A DNA stretch of 64,000 bases from Mermis nigrescens (lineage: Eukaryota; Nematoda; Enoplea; Mermithida; Mermithidae): contig JAVLUZ010000706.1 of the NCBI GenBank assembly GCA_036768485.1, positions 372,001 to 436,000 on the forward strand. The letters run 5' to 3'. Position numbers and translations under genes: made by a program. The notes beneath the pieces are model-generated. The model had not been told where the DNA came from. It did not search any database and worked only from the letters and a program-made list of their open reading frames with translations. Below are positions 48,442 through 59,665 of this stretch, piece after piece; position 1 is the first letter of the stretch; each line of letters begins with the position of its first letter.

Positions 48442-48987
48442 GTCGTAGTACATTTCTATCAGAAAAAAGTTCCTAAGACTCATCACCGGAGTTGTTGGTA
48501 GACATAAAGAAGACGAAAATGCGACCAAAATCTGTCTTTACACTCACGGATTTTTATACTCTTGACATTCCTACTCGAGAACTAATGCGAAATTCAAAAA
48601 CAAAAAATCTAAATTTTAGAAATTTGATTCTCTTTAATTCTATACCATCAAATTTTGTAAGGCATTTACACTGAGTTTTGTACAAGCTGAATAATAGAAC
48701 CGTTAAAAAGTTTCTATATATTATACCGTTACGCAAAAACTTTACACTCTCTTTACACACTGGATTTAGGGTGGAAGGTCATATAAAAAACACGGGCGGC
48801 GAATTTTTTATTATCTTTTTTTTAAAAACCTGCACCTGCCAGATATTGTAATGGGAATTTCTTCTTACTATTACACGCAATACGATTTCCCATGTATGCT
48901 ATTATTATCCACGTTCTTAATTCATGTTTTGCATAACTGTCCTAATATTGTTTATTTTATTGAATGTGCGCACTGACGCCGAGCTAT

Positions 48988-49185
48988 TCATGTGAATCTT
49001 AGATAACATTCAATTGCTTTGTGTTCATTTGCGTTCGATAGTGGCAGTCGTAATAAAATCGCACGTTGGCAAAAGGTCGGTTGGGTAGTATTTTGCGCCC
49101 CATCATTAGGAATCACGTTGGCATAGTCAAACAGAGCTTGCGGACAGTAGGCAGCCGGTGCGATAGAATTATACAGTCCTCTCAT
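48988..49185 (-). pseudogene. Host-gene-like fragment in the tip of FB-A copy 3, possibly lipase-like
   Basis: A minus-strand frame of 65 codons has balanced composition and no likeness to the surrounding repeat. It contains LYNSIAPAAYCPQALFDYA. The xAxAAYCP pattern is reminiscent of the N-terminal part of class 3 (fungal-type) lipases; this is a weak resemblance, and no catalytic GXSXG motif is in the fragment. It lies in about 390 bases (48846-49233) that separate two blocks contiguous in FB-A copy 1 (CCAGAAGTGTCCCGTTATAG). That suggests insertion or capture of a gene piece. It could also be an exon of a gene now broken by the element. Confidence 0.3.
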
Positions 49186-49286
49186 AAGCTATTGGCAGCG
49201 GGTCGGACCCCAGGCTGTAGCGTTCTAATTAACAAAATGTCCCATTATAGCTGTAGGGGGAAGTCACATTTTAGAGATACCCAATA

Positions 49287-49418
49287 CACGTGGGCGTGGC
49301 GGGGGTTTGGGTGGTATACATCACGAGAAGACAGAGTTACCCCCTCCCCCACAGAAATCCAAAATAACCCCCTTAGAATTCAATTTTTGAATTTTTTCCT
49401 CGCAATTTTTTGATGCCA
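49287..49418 (+). mobile_element. MITE-C, 5' half only
   Basis: It begins CACGTGGGCGTGGCGGGGG and stops after CAATTTTTTGATGCCA, immediately next to the EB exon of pseudogene C. The breakpoint removes the rest of both the element and the exon, so a deletion probably joined them. Confidence 0.75.
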
Positions 49419-52037
49419 CGCTGGCCAACATTGTTCATCAGCCGTGCGATTCTCACCGAGCTGTCAAAACATTTTCTTATACACTAGTTCTATTTGAAAC
49501 TGAAGTGTTTGTTCGTGCACTTGCTCGTCTAAGGAAACAATAGACTTTTGTATTTTATAGAAATCAATTTCAGCCAAAGACGATGCAATGAATTTAACCG
49601 GGCTGGTGTTCCAGAATCAAAAACGACAAACTCATGGTAGCAGAAATGTGGTATTTCAAGATTTCGTTCGATCGTTTTCATCAAGCTCTCTAATAGCATA
49701 AAAGTGAAAGAAATGATCAAGCTTCTTAAAATTGGAATCCTGTTTGTCTATTTGATTTTGCATGGGTCGGTCGGGCTTCTCGGCTCGAGGGTTCAACCAA
49801 ACTTTGTCTGCACACATATGTGGTTTACACAAATAAAATAGGAACGACCCAATACTGCAACAAAGCGGGTCATTTGAGAAAGTATAATTTTTATATTTCA
49901 TTATTATTTTCTTAATTATATTGACACAGTTTAAACTTCCAGGTTTTTTTTGCATTAATTTAGTCAGTAATTTTTGCAGAAAAACGGAACGAACGGTTTT
50001 TTGGCAATCGTGAATACTTTGTGTAATGTTGGCTAGATGAAGCAGCAGCGACTCTTGTGTATAAGCCAGCGCAAGGTCCAACGAATAATTTTGAGAAGTC
50101 GTAAGGAATGTTTTGCTGTTTAACTTTAGTTGCAATATTTATTCGAATACATCAAGCAAATAACTTTAGAATCATGAATGACGGAAAATGCTCTGATGAG
50201 AAAAAAATGGCAAGATATAATTGAACTTCTGGCTTATAAAAGGTCAAAGAAGAGGACAAAGAAAAACTTACTGATGCACGCAAAAGTCGTAAACATCTGC
50301 AAAAAATTAAATTTTTCATTGACAACAAAAAAAATCGTATGATATTCTGCAGAAATACACAAGGAAGTTGTATTTCAGTTGGGAAGATGAGAGGTAAGTC
50401 ATCGAAAAGAAGTGATTGCTTTGAATCAACAACGGCAATAAATTTGTTTCACTATTCTTAGTTGTAATGTTAAATCGAGGCACAACAACGGCGGGCGGGT
50501 GGCGGGCAGACATGCACAGCATGAGAATTTTGAGGGAAGGGGTGAAATTTTATAGTGTCTGTTGGCCAAAAAACAGTGAGTACATGTCAAAAACATCGTT
50601 TATCGGCGTTTTTGACGATGCTCTATCTTTCTAGGACATAAAAACGTATCAAAATTTCGAAAAAAAATTTTAAAAGTCTAACAAATTGAACAAAATATAG
50701 TCAAAACTTGATTATATTTGACACTATCGAGCAAATAGATAGCAAAGTACGTTTTAAAAAGCACCTTTCCTGCAAATTTTAGGTAAATTTTTGGAAACTC
50801 TTAAAAAATCGCGAATTCTGAGTAGGGTGAAAAAAATTTCTGGGAGGGGATAAAAATTTTTCCTATGGGGTGAAACCCTTAAACCCTCTCCCTAAAGATC
50901 ATGTATAGTGGCGGGGTCGAAAAGTAAGCTTTCTTCCTATGTAGCTTTTTTGGGTCAAGAATTAAGCCTTTTAGAGGCCAAACTGACTTCAAAACTAATG
51001 AAAGTGCTAAAAAGAGCGTTATAAACTACGTTATTTTAAGCACTTTTGATGATAATTTTTGATTTTTATCAATTTATGGCCTTCATTTTGCCTCATTTTA
51101 CCCAGTAAATGTTTCATTATTTTTATGTTTCGGAGTTTATATCACACATGGACGTTTGGGTCTGAAGGGGATTTTCACCCCAACAGAATCTGAAACCCCT
51201 CCCCGAAATCGATAAGTCATCATCAAAATTGATTTTTGGTACTATTTATCTTAATTTAACCTCATCTAACTTCCGAAAATTTGGCTGCTATCCATGTATG
51301 GTCAAGACCCCCAAGCCCCTACTCCACATTCATGTCTGGCAAAAAGTCTAAAGCCATAATAAACAGCATGACTGGATCAAGCAGTTGACAATATTGATTT
51401 GAAAAATAACCATAGACGGCTAAATTTGGTTATATTACAGTTTCTGAGTTTCTTCGTTAGCTCTTCTGAACATATTTCGAGCATTTTTCAGGAATTTTGA
51501 ACATTTTTAAAATGTTTGTTTTTCAGAAAATGTTTCGAGAAGACACCTTGTTTTTCAAGACCGCAGAATAAACTCGTTGCTTGAAGGTGCCTTAATATAT
51601 TACTACGACTTTTGCATTTAAATATTAAGTTGCAGTCCATACATAGGTATCTTTTACGTCCTTAAAGCTTGATTCCATTAATATGTATATTCTGCCTTTT
51701 TTCAATGGAACATTTTATCTTGCTTTACTTTCGACTTCTGAACGCTAACAGAGGCGCATTGGTGCAAAGAGAAAATGCTTTTTAAATTCATTTATTTGTT
51801 TGCTATTATACACTTCCTAACTAAATTCACCGATTAAAGCATTTTAGCAGACGATATATTTCCTTAGATTTATTTTGCTTTAAAAATTTTTTATTTTTTA
51901 ACGAGTTTATACTATTATAATACATTTCTTTCATATATTTCCTTTTTGTTTCGACCTGCTACGACTGAGCTATCGTCGACGGTTTCGTAACCGGAAATTA
52001 TGTGCGAAGCGACCACGAAAGTTAGCACTTTAATCAC
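49419..52037 (-). pseudogene. Broken paralogue C of the cysteine-rich secreted protein gene
   Basis: Exon 1 (51956-52037) has the same 82-base length as the intact copy, but the start ATG is GTG and the donor GTAAGG is GTCGAA. Exon 2 (50005-50129) has the same 125-base length and an undamaged frame (QQNIPYDFSKLF, then YTRVAA). Its acceptor AG is AA and its donor GTAAGA is CCAAAA. Exon 3 (49419-49460) keeps the acceptor and NRTADEQCWPA and is then cut off by a half MITE-C. The first EB cysteine codon TGC is CGC. Intron 1 holds an FB-A core fragment. Loss of start and splice sites with an open exon 2 indicates fairly recent inactivation. Confidence 0.85.
50180..51725. mobile_element. FB-A core fragment (copy 5), degenerate
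   Basis: Left end GGAAAATGCTCTGATGAG, with CTTATAAAAGGTCAAAG and GATGCACGCAAAAGTCGTAA; right end AGACCGCAGAATAAACTCG to CAATGGAACATTTTATCTTG in reverse. Both ends are recognisable versions of the ~190-bp core ends, and no arms are attached. C-run blocks inside (50525-50905, 51148-51315) resemble decayed MITE-C. It fills intron 1 of pseudogene C. Confidence 0.6.
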
Positions 52038-52650
52038 TTATGCAAATTAAGAACCCTGCGAATTTGAGTAAACGAATAACATGTAAGTTCGTCTCAATTA
52101 TTGAATTTAATTCGGATTGGCTTCGAGATATCAAAATTGTTTTTTTTCAGGGAAGACATTTGAATGTAAGTTGTGCTTAAATCAATGTTTATAACAAAAT
52201 AATAGGAATTTGACGAACGAAACGTAAAACTAGAATGCAATCAAATAATTAAAAATTAAGCGAAATTCAAAATAAAATGTAAGTCGCTCGTCCCATGGCG
52301 CAAGGCATGTTCAGCCAGCAAAGTTAATCGTCCGGACGAACGCTGGACATTAAACATAGTTACGTTCGAGGACATAAATACATATACATTTTGAACATTA
52401 TCATTGAGAAAACAAGCTCGAACACAAAGAAGTTCAACCTCAAAAAATTAGGCAATTATGAACATAGGGTTAGTTTTATTTCATATGATTCAATATGTAA
52501 GCGATTTATACATGAAATTGCGACATTTTTTTGCTGTATAATATGCAGTTTTACAACTGTCCGGCGGTAGTGATATTAATCAGCGGATAAACGATTAGAT
52601 CAATAACGATCTGCTAATGATCAGCTTCTTTTCCCACACAATCGTTCGAA
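52038..52650. promoter_or_regulatory. 5' flank of pseudogene C (duplicate of 39630-40290)
   Basis: The order of shared blocks is the same as upstream of the intact gene: GACATAAATACATATACATT, AAAAAATTAGGCAATTA and TTTTATTTCATATGATTC. This shows that the paralogues arose by a segmental duplication including upstream DNA. Confidence 0.55.
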
Positions 52651-53740
52651 CGGCGGAGAAAGTCTCATTGACTTTTTGGGATTTAATCGACCTTCATAAT
52701 TACATACAGGAAAACGGGCTGTCGTTGAGCCGTCAAACTAGTCAGTGCACACATGCTATGCGGTAAAAGGTCTAGATTGGTGAACAAAAATTTTCGTGAG
52801 TGCTCAAATTTTTCCGACGTTTTGTTGCCTATATTTAAAATGATTGCTAAGAACAATTCTAACGGAACTGTGGGATTCTAGTCAATTTTACGATTTCACG
52901 CATTTTCTTGGACAGAAGTGATTAGAGCGTAGAGTTGTTGCCTCAGCATAAGCATCTAAGGTTTCATACCTAAACATTAATGCTTGTAATGCTGACTAAA
53001 ATTAAGTTAGTAATCATTGTAGGCAATAACTTTAATTTTTGTTACCATTCTGATATAAAGCTGTATAATCCAATATGTCCGAAGTGTTAAATTTATGATT
53101 CTTCCAATATGAAGAAACGACGATCGAATTCCAAACAGTGAATAATGGGGTATACTATATAGCAGGTTTTTATTTTTTTCAGGAAATGCTCAAATGAGAA
53201 CAGCGATTATTTGAAAAAACGGTACCGCACTAAAAAGTATGATGTAGCGCACACTTCAAATCAGCAATTGAAACTTTGCTAGAATGTTGTCCAATGTTCG
53301 CTTGCTTGTTTAAATAAATTTCGTAACACGAAAAAAATCTTCCTGAATACAAGGTTTTTTTGCTAAAGCTACATACATTTATGCTTCAAGTTTCTGCGCA
53401 AAAAAATTTCTAAAGATTTTGGTTAGAATCGCGATATACGTTTTATATATACGAGTGTGATCAAAAAATTCGTGTATAAAACGCAGATTTGAAATATTTC
53501 ACACACCTGAAAATGCAAATTTTTGAGCCTAGAAGCGCCTATCAGCAAAAATCAATGACTTCGTCGATCAATTGGCTACCGTTTTAAACTGACTGTCAAA
53601 GTTGTAAGAGGCCAATAAGAGAACTTGTAGCGTTACAGTTAAAATTTCCGATTACACTGAATGAAATTTTTCATGCTTATTTCTTAAGATTTGTTTCTCT
53701 AATCGCTGAAAATTGAGCATTCTGCGTGCATTTGTTACTA
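52651..53740. other. No gene or repeat recognised
   Basis: AT-rich sequence with no frame over 60 codons and none of the window's repeat families. Confidence 0.4.
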
Positions 53741-53906
53741 TAGTCTGTTTAACACAAGTTCGGTCATAAATTTTAAAACTATCGTCGACAATAAGCCGAC
53801 AGATTGCAATTATAGTATTGATATGATATATAATTATCGTAACCCCTCGGCTTACTATCGATGAAATTTCTTAAAGTTCATGCACGAAGTTATGTGAAAC
53901 AGACTA
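53741..53906. mobile_element. Tc-MITE, short subfamily (166 bp)
   Basis: Second copy of the element at 1930, sharing CGGTCATAAATTTTAAAACT and ATGTGAAACAGACTA. TA flanks both ends. Confidence 0.8.
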
Positions 53907-54563
53907 TAAATTATTAGCAACCGTCACTATCTTGGCAAAAATTTTGAAAATGTTTCCGCGTTAAAACTCGAACCAAGCTTTGAATTCATGATGAATCTTA
54001 CCCTGTTAAAATTCTTACTAGAAAACAAGCAAACATAGGACTTACACTCTAACAAAAATTCAATTTTTAATATTGTAGTATACCGTTTTTAGCACGGTAC
54101 CTACCTACAGTTTATTTCGCGAAACCTTTCGCATAAAAATCGATTTTAGCACATAAAGTGAGTAGCTACGAAAGTGGCTTCTAGGAAGCCTACTGTAATG
54201 GAACTTTGCATGGCAAAAACTCATATGCTTATCAGTCGCTATGCACAATATCGGGATTTTGTATTCAGTTTAAAGCGCTTTTGTAATTGATTTGCATTGA
54301 TTCTTATATTGCGATCCATGCGCAAGGTTGACTATAACGCTTTTCTCCAAACACCCCCGTTTATTTACGAAGTACACAAGTAAGTACGTAACAGTTCGAT
54401 ACTACGAAAAAGATCCGCGCATTAGCATGAGACACTAAAAATGTAAAATAGGTATATGTACCTATGTACTTCAGTTTACAATACATTAATAAGGAATTTT
54501 CGAACCTTTTCAAAGCTGTGATAATGCGCTTATACAATCACTCTGATTAGATTGACTTTGCAT

Positions 54564-55296
54564 TCAAAATGATCCATTTTTGTTTCTTAATTCTAATCGA
54601 CTGCTCAGTGGACTTAAAGCGAGATTTATGGCTGAGAACTTGGCTGTTTGTAAGTCCTGCGTGAATTAAATTGCTCAAGAGTATATCCGTCCGGAGGATA
54701 AAAATTACTTAAGCTATCGTTAATTTTGTAATTCTATTTTCGAAGGACATAGAAAAGCTGGCAAATAAAGTCGATAAAAACAAATCCAAAAACATTTGTT
54801 GGGATATGAGTAGCTTTGAATGGATTGTTTTTATTCTAGAGCTAAACGGAAATTATTATCGTTCGAAGTCTTTTTCGGGAGCTTGACGTGCATCAAATAA
54901 GGTGATTCGAAAATTTTTTTCCATAAATAAGGCAAGTGATTTGATAATAAAAAATGAATTAAGTAGATAATCCAGCGAGCGTATTTACGCAGGTACCTAC
55001 CTCGATTAAATCCTTTAATGCATCGGGGCGTGTAACAGATAAAATGCGTGGCATCTGCCCGGCTTTAGCATTTGGGTAGCGTGCTAAAAATGTAATTTCC
55101 ATAAAAAAATTGGTTGCATTTTTTCGCTAAGACCAATGTAAAAATTAAGCCCGTTTCTTGCATACTCCTACCAGAAATCTTATACATTCGGTAGGCCACT
55201 GACATTAACATTTTTACGGCCGCAACAAAACCTAATCTGTTCGCATTTTTGTCCATTTTAATAAGCCATTGAGAGCTGATAGGCGATAGAAAAAGG
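54564..55296 (-). CDS. Unidentified minus-strand gene, two or three exons
   Basis: I do not recognise the protein. Exon a (55172-55296) follows a strong acceptor (TATATTTTCAG) and ends at ATTTCTG|GTAGGA. Exon b (55001-55083) follows ACATTTTTAG and ends ATCGAG|GTAGGT. Phases agree (1, then 0), giving an open frame with MDKNANRLGFVAAVKMLMSV and then ARYPNAKAGQMPRILSVTRP. A third exon (54564-54656) after TTCACGCAG is in phase and ends in TGA, but it is less certain. The ATG in exon a may be the start, since the 500 bases upstream are GC-rich and promoter-like. Alternatively the frame continues into an earlier exon, because it is open back to the acceptor. Confidence 0.45.
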
Positions 55297-55344
55297 CTGA
55301 AAATATAGAAAAATTGGTAAATGTCACTTGATAGGCGGCGGTGA

Positions 55345-55877
55345 ATGCGCTCGAGCGAATACTCGATCCGCGCAAGCAACAGAGCGTTTAATCGGTTAGT
55401 CAATTGCCAAAAAATGCGTTGTTCCGCTCAAGTCGAACCTACTACTGAATCGCCGGTCGCCGCCGCCGCCACCGCCGCCGCTGGGTCAAGCGCAGCAGCG
55501 TCGCGCTACGCCGACCGTCTTATGCCAAAACATTGGCGCTTCGACATCTTTTTATACCGCACGGCAGCCAGGCACCTGCGTCGTCATTTTGGGGGCAAGT
55601 CGTTGTTGACGGATCAGTCGACCGCAGAGCGCGGCGACAAATTCGCTCAACGAGCCATCAACGCCGCCGTCGTTGACACCGCGCCGCCGTCGCCATTATC
55701 GTCGCCGTCGTCAGTTGTCGCCAAACTCTTGACAACTTTTGACGTCGAAGATCGATTGAGCCTCGAGGTGCTCAATTTTCACGTCAATGCGCGGTATTTA
55801 GGATGGGCAGGGCATAAATTTTGGGTCCGTCCATTTTCAAAAGTTGAAAAAAGAAGTAGAAAGGTTCAATCGTACAG
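55345..55877 (+). CDS. GC-rich exon with alanine tract (candidate first exon)
   Basis: A + strand frame is open from ATG 55345 to a consensus donor (CAGG|GTAAGA) at 55877/55878; without splicing it continues to a stop at 55908. Composition changes sharply from the AT-rich surroundings, with many CG dinucleotides. A GCC-type run encodes PVAAAATAAAGSSAAASRYA; a basic stretch (YRTAARHLRRHF) and a Ser/Pro stretch (PPSPLSSPSS) follow. No domain is recognised. GC-rich DNA has few stops by chance, so this may instead be a CpG-rich promoter or 5' UTR shared with the minus-strand gene ending at 55296. No downstream exon was found. Confidence 0.4.
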
Positions 55878-57332
55878 GGTAAGAATCGTAGTTTTTAGAC
55901 ATTTATAATTAAGCCAGAACATTGCGCATGTAACAAAAACAATTATAAAATAACTGAAATCCTGGTGTCGCCGCGGGTCTGCTGGTTCTAATGATTAAAA
56001 AGCCCCCATCCCCACTTTAGAAATTCTTAGAAAACGAATTATTTTCAGTAAATGATTACAAAATGATATTTGTACAGTAAGATGAATGGCAATATGGAAA
56101 AGCGGGTCATGAGCTCTTTTCGTTCTATTGTATCCATTTGAATTTATCGAACCTGCATTATGATTTTTTTGTGATTTAATGTGATTATTATGACCTAGAA
56201 TGAGTTTAAAAAGTATTGCTCATACGGTAGAGAATAAAAATCAGAATAAGCATTAGCCCGATGAAAAAATAATACCTGAAAGAAGACTAATTCTGCTCAC
56301 ATATTGCTTTCTTTATAAACATAACGCGCAATTGACGATTATGTCACGATAAAGTCTGTTTTCTGATTCTATCTTAATAGTTAGAGAACTAGGGATGTAA
56401 AGTTGTTATAAAAAAGATGGATAATTTGCATTGTTGCAGCTTAAGTATCTTGTTTGAAAGTAAGTCTGGTTTAATTTTTAAGCTTAAACAATTAGTATTT
56501 TTTTAGAGAAGGTTTGCTGAAAGTGTATGGTCCAGGGAGTAAATTAAATCTCTTAGGAAATACTAAAAATGGATGTATGTAGCATTAACTACCTAAAAAA
56601 TTATTTGGTAATTAATGAAGGCGATTTTGATTTTAAACATAGTCAATTTTTTTGATACTTAAGAAATCTGATTTTTCGAAATTTAATTTTTGATGCTTAA
56701 TAAATAACAAAAATAAAGTTTTAATTTATGACAAGGAAGTAAAGCAAGTAAAGATCAGTCATGCGAACTTTTATCATACTGTCCGGAATCAATGTACTCC
56801 CGTATCAAAGGGATAGGGTTGAAGCTCTGTCTGTCTCCAGTAAAATCTGTTAAAGAATATTTTCAAAATTAAGAGGTACCTTTCTAACCAAATCATACCA
56901 TTCAGCATTCTTTGCACCCATTCTTCTAGTAATTTTTTCGGCCTGAGATCGATGTTTTTCTCTTAATGCCGATAAATACAAGAATCAGTTTTAAAACAAG
57001 AAGCTTTAATTTTATTTGCTTTTATAATAATTAAAAACTGATCTCTATTTTCTTTATCCTAGCCGATGTATAGCTTGTTAGTTGTAGACCTACCGACATT
57101 ACTCGTACATAACTGATAGGATTTCTACGAATTTCGTATTCTGATCTATTCACTTTGATCTAGTTTTTTGCGTCGTGTGCATCATCTCAAGTTACTCAAG
57201 CATTTTTGTATATCTTGTACTTATTTCTTCATTGTTTTTGCTTTATTTACTTATTTATTTTATTTATTTACTACATTTTTCATATAATTACTCGTATGTA
57301 ATGTTCTTTATCATTTTTAATTCATCACGGTG
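55878..57332. other. No exon or repeat recognised
   Basis: If the upstream GC-rich exon is real, this is its intron. AT-rich, with no frame over 60 codons and none of the window's repeat families. Confidence 0.4.
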
Positions 57333-57574
57333 CAGTAGGCCCTACTAACTGAAAGTTGAGTATCCCTAACTCTAGATTGAATCGCCGAGTAAATCTCGGA
57401 GTAAAATTTTTCGATATACTCTAAGTTGGAGTAGCGTTTCTCAGGAGTAGATTTACGCCGCGAATCTAACTCCTGCCCAGGAGCAGGAGTGGGTCTCGGA
57501 GTTACAATTACAACCATTTTAAAGTAAAGAGATGTAGCGTACATCTTTTGTTTAATTGCATAGTGCGCAATAAC

Positions 57575-57765
57575 AGGTGGAGGCGCGGATGTCTGGATGA
57601 TTTGGATCCTCCACCAGAATTCAAGGCCCCTTTCTAGAATCCAAAAGATTTCCGAAATTAAATTCTCTATAAAATTTCTCTTTCTCACGTTCTTTAATAC
57701 CAGTGGATAGAGTCTGATGAGAAACGTCGAAAAGTGGTGTTTTTGCCCTAACCATAATTTTGTCG
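57575..57765 (+). mobile_element. MITE-C copy, highly diverged
   Basis: Recognisable from AATTCTCTATAAAATTTCTC and TGGATAGAGTCTGATGAGAA, then GTCGAAAAGTGGTGTTTTTG. The C-runs are eroded and both tips are missing, so it is among the oldest copies. Confidence 0.6.
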
Positions 57766-58029
57766 TCCAAGTTCGGTCATTATTGTTAATTGTATCTTCC
57801 GATAATGAATTTATATGCACGATTTTCTTGATCCTTGTACTAGTGAATGTAATTATATGTCATCGATGAGGGAGAAAAACTGTGAAAGTCCGTCCGTTCG
57901 CTATCTATGACGATACTGTCGTCTACAGATTACAAAAACAATCAATTCTGTAGCTAAATTATTGATTTTGCCTATGATGACCTTATACAACCAAGTGATC
58001 GATGGATTTGTTCGATTACGGACCCTAGG

Positions 58030-58339
58030 CACAAGTGGGCGTGGGAGAGGGGGCTTGGGGAGGGGTATGCACCCCCAGAAGTTGGAATACCCCCAGAAAT
58101 CAAAAGACCCACCAGAAATCAAAATACCCCCAGAAGTTCAATTTTTGAAATTTTTTTTCTGCTTTTTTAGCGAATATTTTTTGATGCTATTGGATAGTGC
58201 TCGATGAGAAACGTTGAAAAATGGTGTTTTTTCGCAATACGATCACTTAAAAGACCACTTTTTGACCTTTGAAATTTTTTCACCCCCCCCCCAGAAATTT
58301 TTTCACCCTCCCCCAGAATTTCAGTGCTGCCCACCTATG
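58030..58339 (+). mobile_element. MITE-C copy with 8-bp target duplication
   Basis: Tips CACAAGTGGGCGTGGGAG and CTGCCCACCTATG. The flanks ACCCTAGG (58022-58029) and ACCCCAGG (58340-58347) match at 7 of 8. Confidence 0.85.
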
Positions 58340-58749
58340 ACCCCAGGTACCTTGCTCTCTGTCTCGAAAGCTATTGCACTATTGCTAATATAGACAACTG
58401 CTTTTCAACATTCTCTAATAAACTTTTCCAACGAACCATAAAATTTAATTGCACTATTGACTGGAATTAAAACCTTGTGCAATTAAGACATAAAACCGTA
58501 GACTTAACTACTTTTTTCCTCAACATAATGAAAAATTTCTGTGGAAAATATAAAAAACAAAAAGACAAAATTTTTTTGTATTTTCATTTGGGTTTCTACA
58601 TTTTCAAAATTCCTTTTAATGAATTTTTACGAAAGCTAAGCGGTCGGCTCCTTGTTCTCTAAACATGCCGAGCATACAAGAGCATGGGGGTGGAGGGGAT
58701 ATTACTCCGCCCTGAGCTTTGAAAAACTCAATCATTTTGGCCGAAAAAT

Positions 58750-59065
58750 CATTGCTAAATAGCCTTCTTTAGGCTCAGAAAATTATTTATATAGCGTTTT
58801 TGGGCTTAGAAAACTAGCTATATAGCCTTTTTGGACTCAGAAATATACCGTGTAAGCTCAGAAATGCTATTTAGTTGTCTTTTCTAAGTTTCTAAAAGAT
58901 ATATTTATAGCTATTTCCTCGATTCCAAAAAAGGCCAAATAACTATTTTGAGTCCAAGAAAGCAATATAGCTTTGTTTGTAAGTCCAGAAAGGCTATTTA
59001 GCGAGTTTCCTAAGCCCAAGAGGGCTATATAGCCAATTTTCTGAGCACAAAAAGGCTATAGAACC
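58750..59065. repeat. Degenerate palindromic repeat (CTATATAGCC family)
   Basis: The left half repeats AAATAGCCTTCTTTAGGCTC-type units. The right half repeats the complement (CCCAAGAGGGCTATATAGCC). The halves meet at about 58915. GTGGAGGGGATATTACTCC outside the left half and TCATCCCCATTTC outside the right half may be its outer ends. It looks like a small foldback element nested in FB-E. Confidence 0.6.
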
Positions 59066-59665
59066 GTTTTAACGATGCACTTAGCCATCTACCAATTTTT
59101 GGTTTTCATCCCCATTTCAAAGCTCGATATTGCGCACCTATGATGCCGTGCCTAGATTGCCCTCAGCATTCTGAATATTTTTATGGGCAATAATATAGGT
59201 AGGAAATTTAAATTTAATCTGAATAAGATATTAAACAATCACATGAACTTGTCTGAGATAAATGAATTCATTACCATTACCGTGGTTTATACGTATCAGT
59301 CAACTTACGCTTCCCTTGGAATAATTAGAATCCATGATTTTCTGTATAATAAATGAGTTACTCCACGAATTACTCTAGATACTCCACCTTTACTCCACTG
59401 TCGAGTACACCGGATCTGGGAGTAAGTTACTTCGCGGCTCCGGAGTAAGCCTTACTCCGGACTAAATTTACTCCGCTTTCGGGTATTCGGGCCTTGCAAA
59501 AATACAATTGAAATTCTTGAAATGAAAACTTACATACATAGGAGCGCTTTGTGATCTAACCTCATTACTAACCTATACCTATATGGTAGAGAAAACTTTT
59601 CTCGAATCTGTAACACCCAGAATTATTGCTAGGATCATTTTTAACAGGTGTCATCATTTTACTAA

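Larger units (their letters stand above)
41908..49286. mobile_element. FB-A copy 3: both arms present (left 41908-43908, core 43909-45962, right 45963-49286)
   Basis: This is the only copy with two arms, so it defines the architecture. The left arm runs from GTAGCGCATACCTATAATAT and CATCTGGAAGGTGCGGTTTT to the core. The right arm runs outward in mirror orientation and ends with CCTGCACCTGCCAGATATTG (about 48830) and, after an insertion, CCATTATAGCTGTAGGGGGA (49234-49253). Both arms are degenerate ~170-190-bp tandem arrays with CTTTACAC/GTGTAAAG and ATAACCGGAGAAGTT-type blocks. Six MITE-C copies lie in or at the edge of it. No conserved protein frame is visible. Confidence 0.75.
57333..59490. 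mobile_element. FB-E: candidate foldback element with GGAGTAA-rich arms
   Basis: The left arm (57333-57510) begins CAGTAGGCCCTACTAACTG and carries repeated CTCGGAGTAAA / AGGAGTAGATTTACGCCG motifs. The right arm (59350-59490) carries TACTCCACCTTTACTCC, CGGAGTAAGCCTTACTCC and ends TCGGGTATTCGGGCCTTG. The arms are inverted with respect to each other but diverged, and I see no target duplication. Two MITE-C copies and an imperfect palindrome (58750-59065) lie inside. Confidence 0.5.

Noticed and set aside
55345..55908. Reading the whole + strand frame as a complete single-exon gene
   Set aside because: There is a consensus donor before the stop, and the last codons after it are AT-rich and intron-like. 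A first exon or 5' region is more likely.
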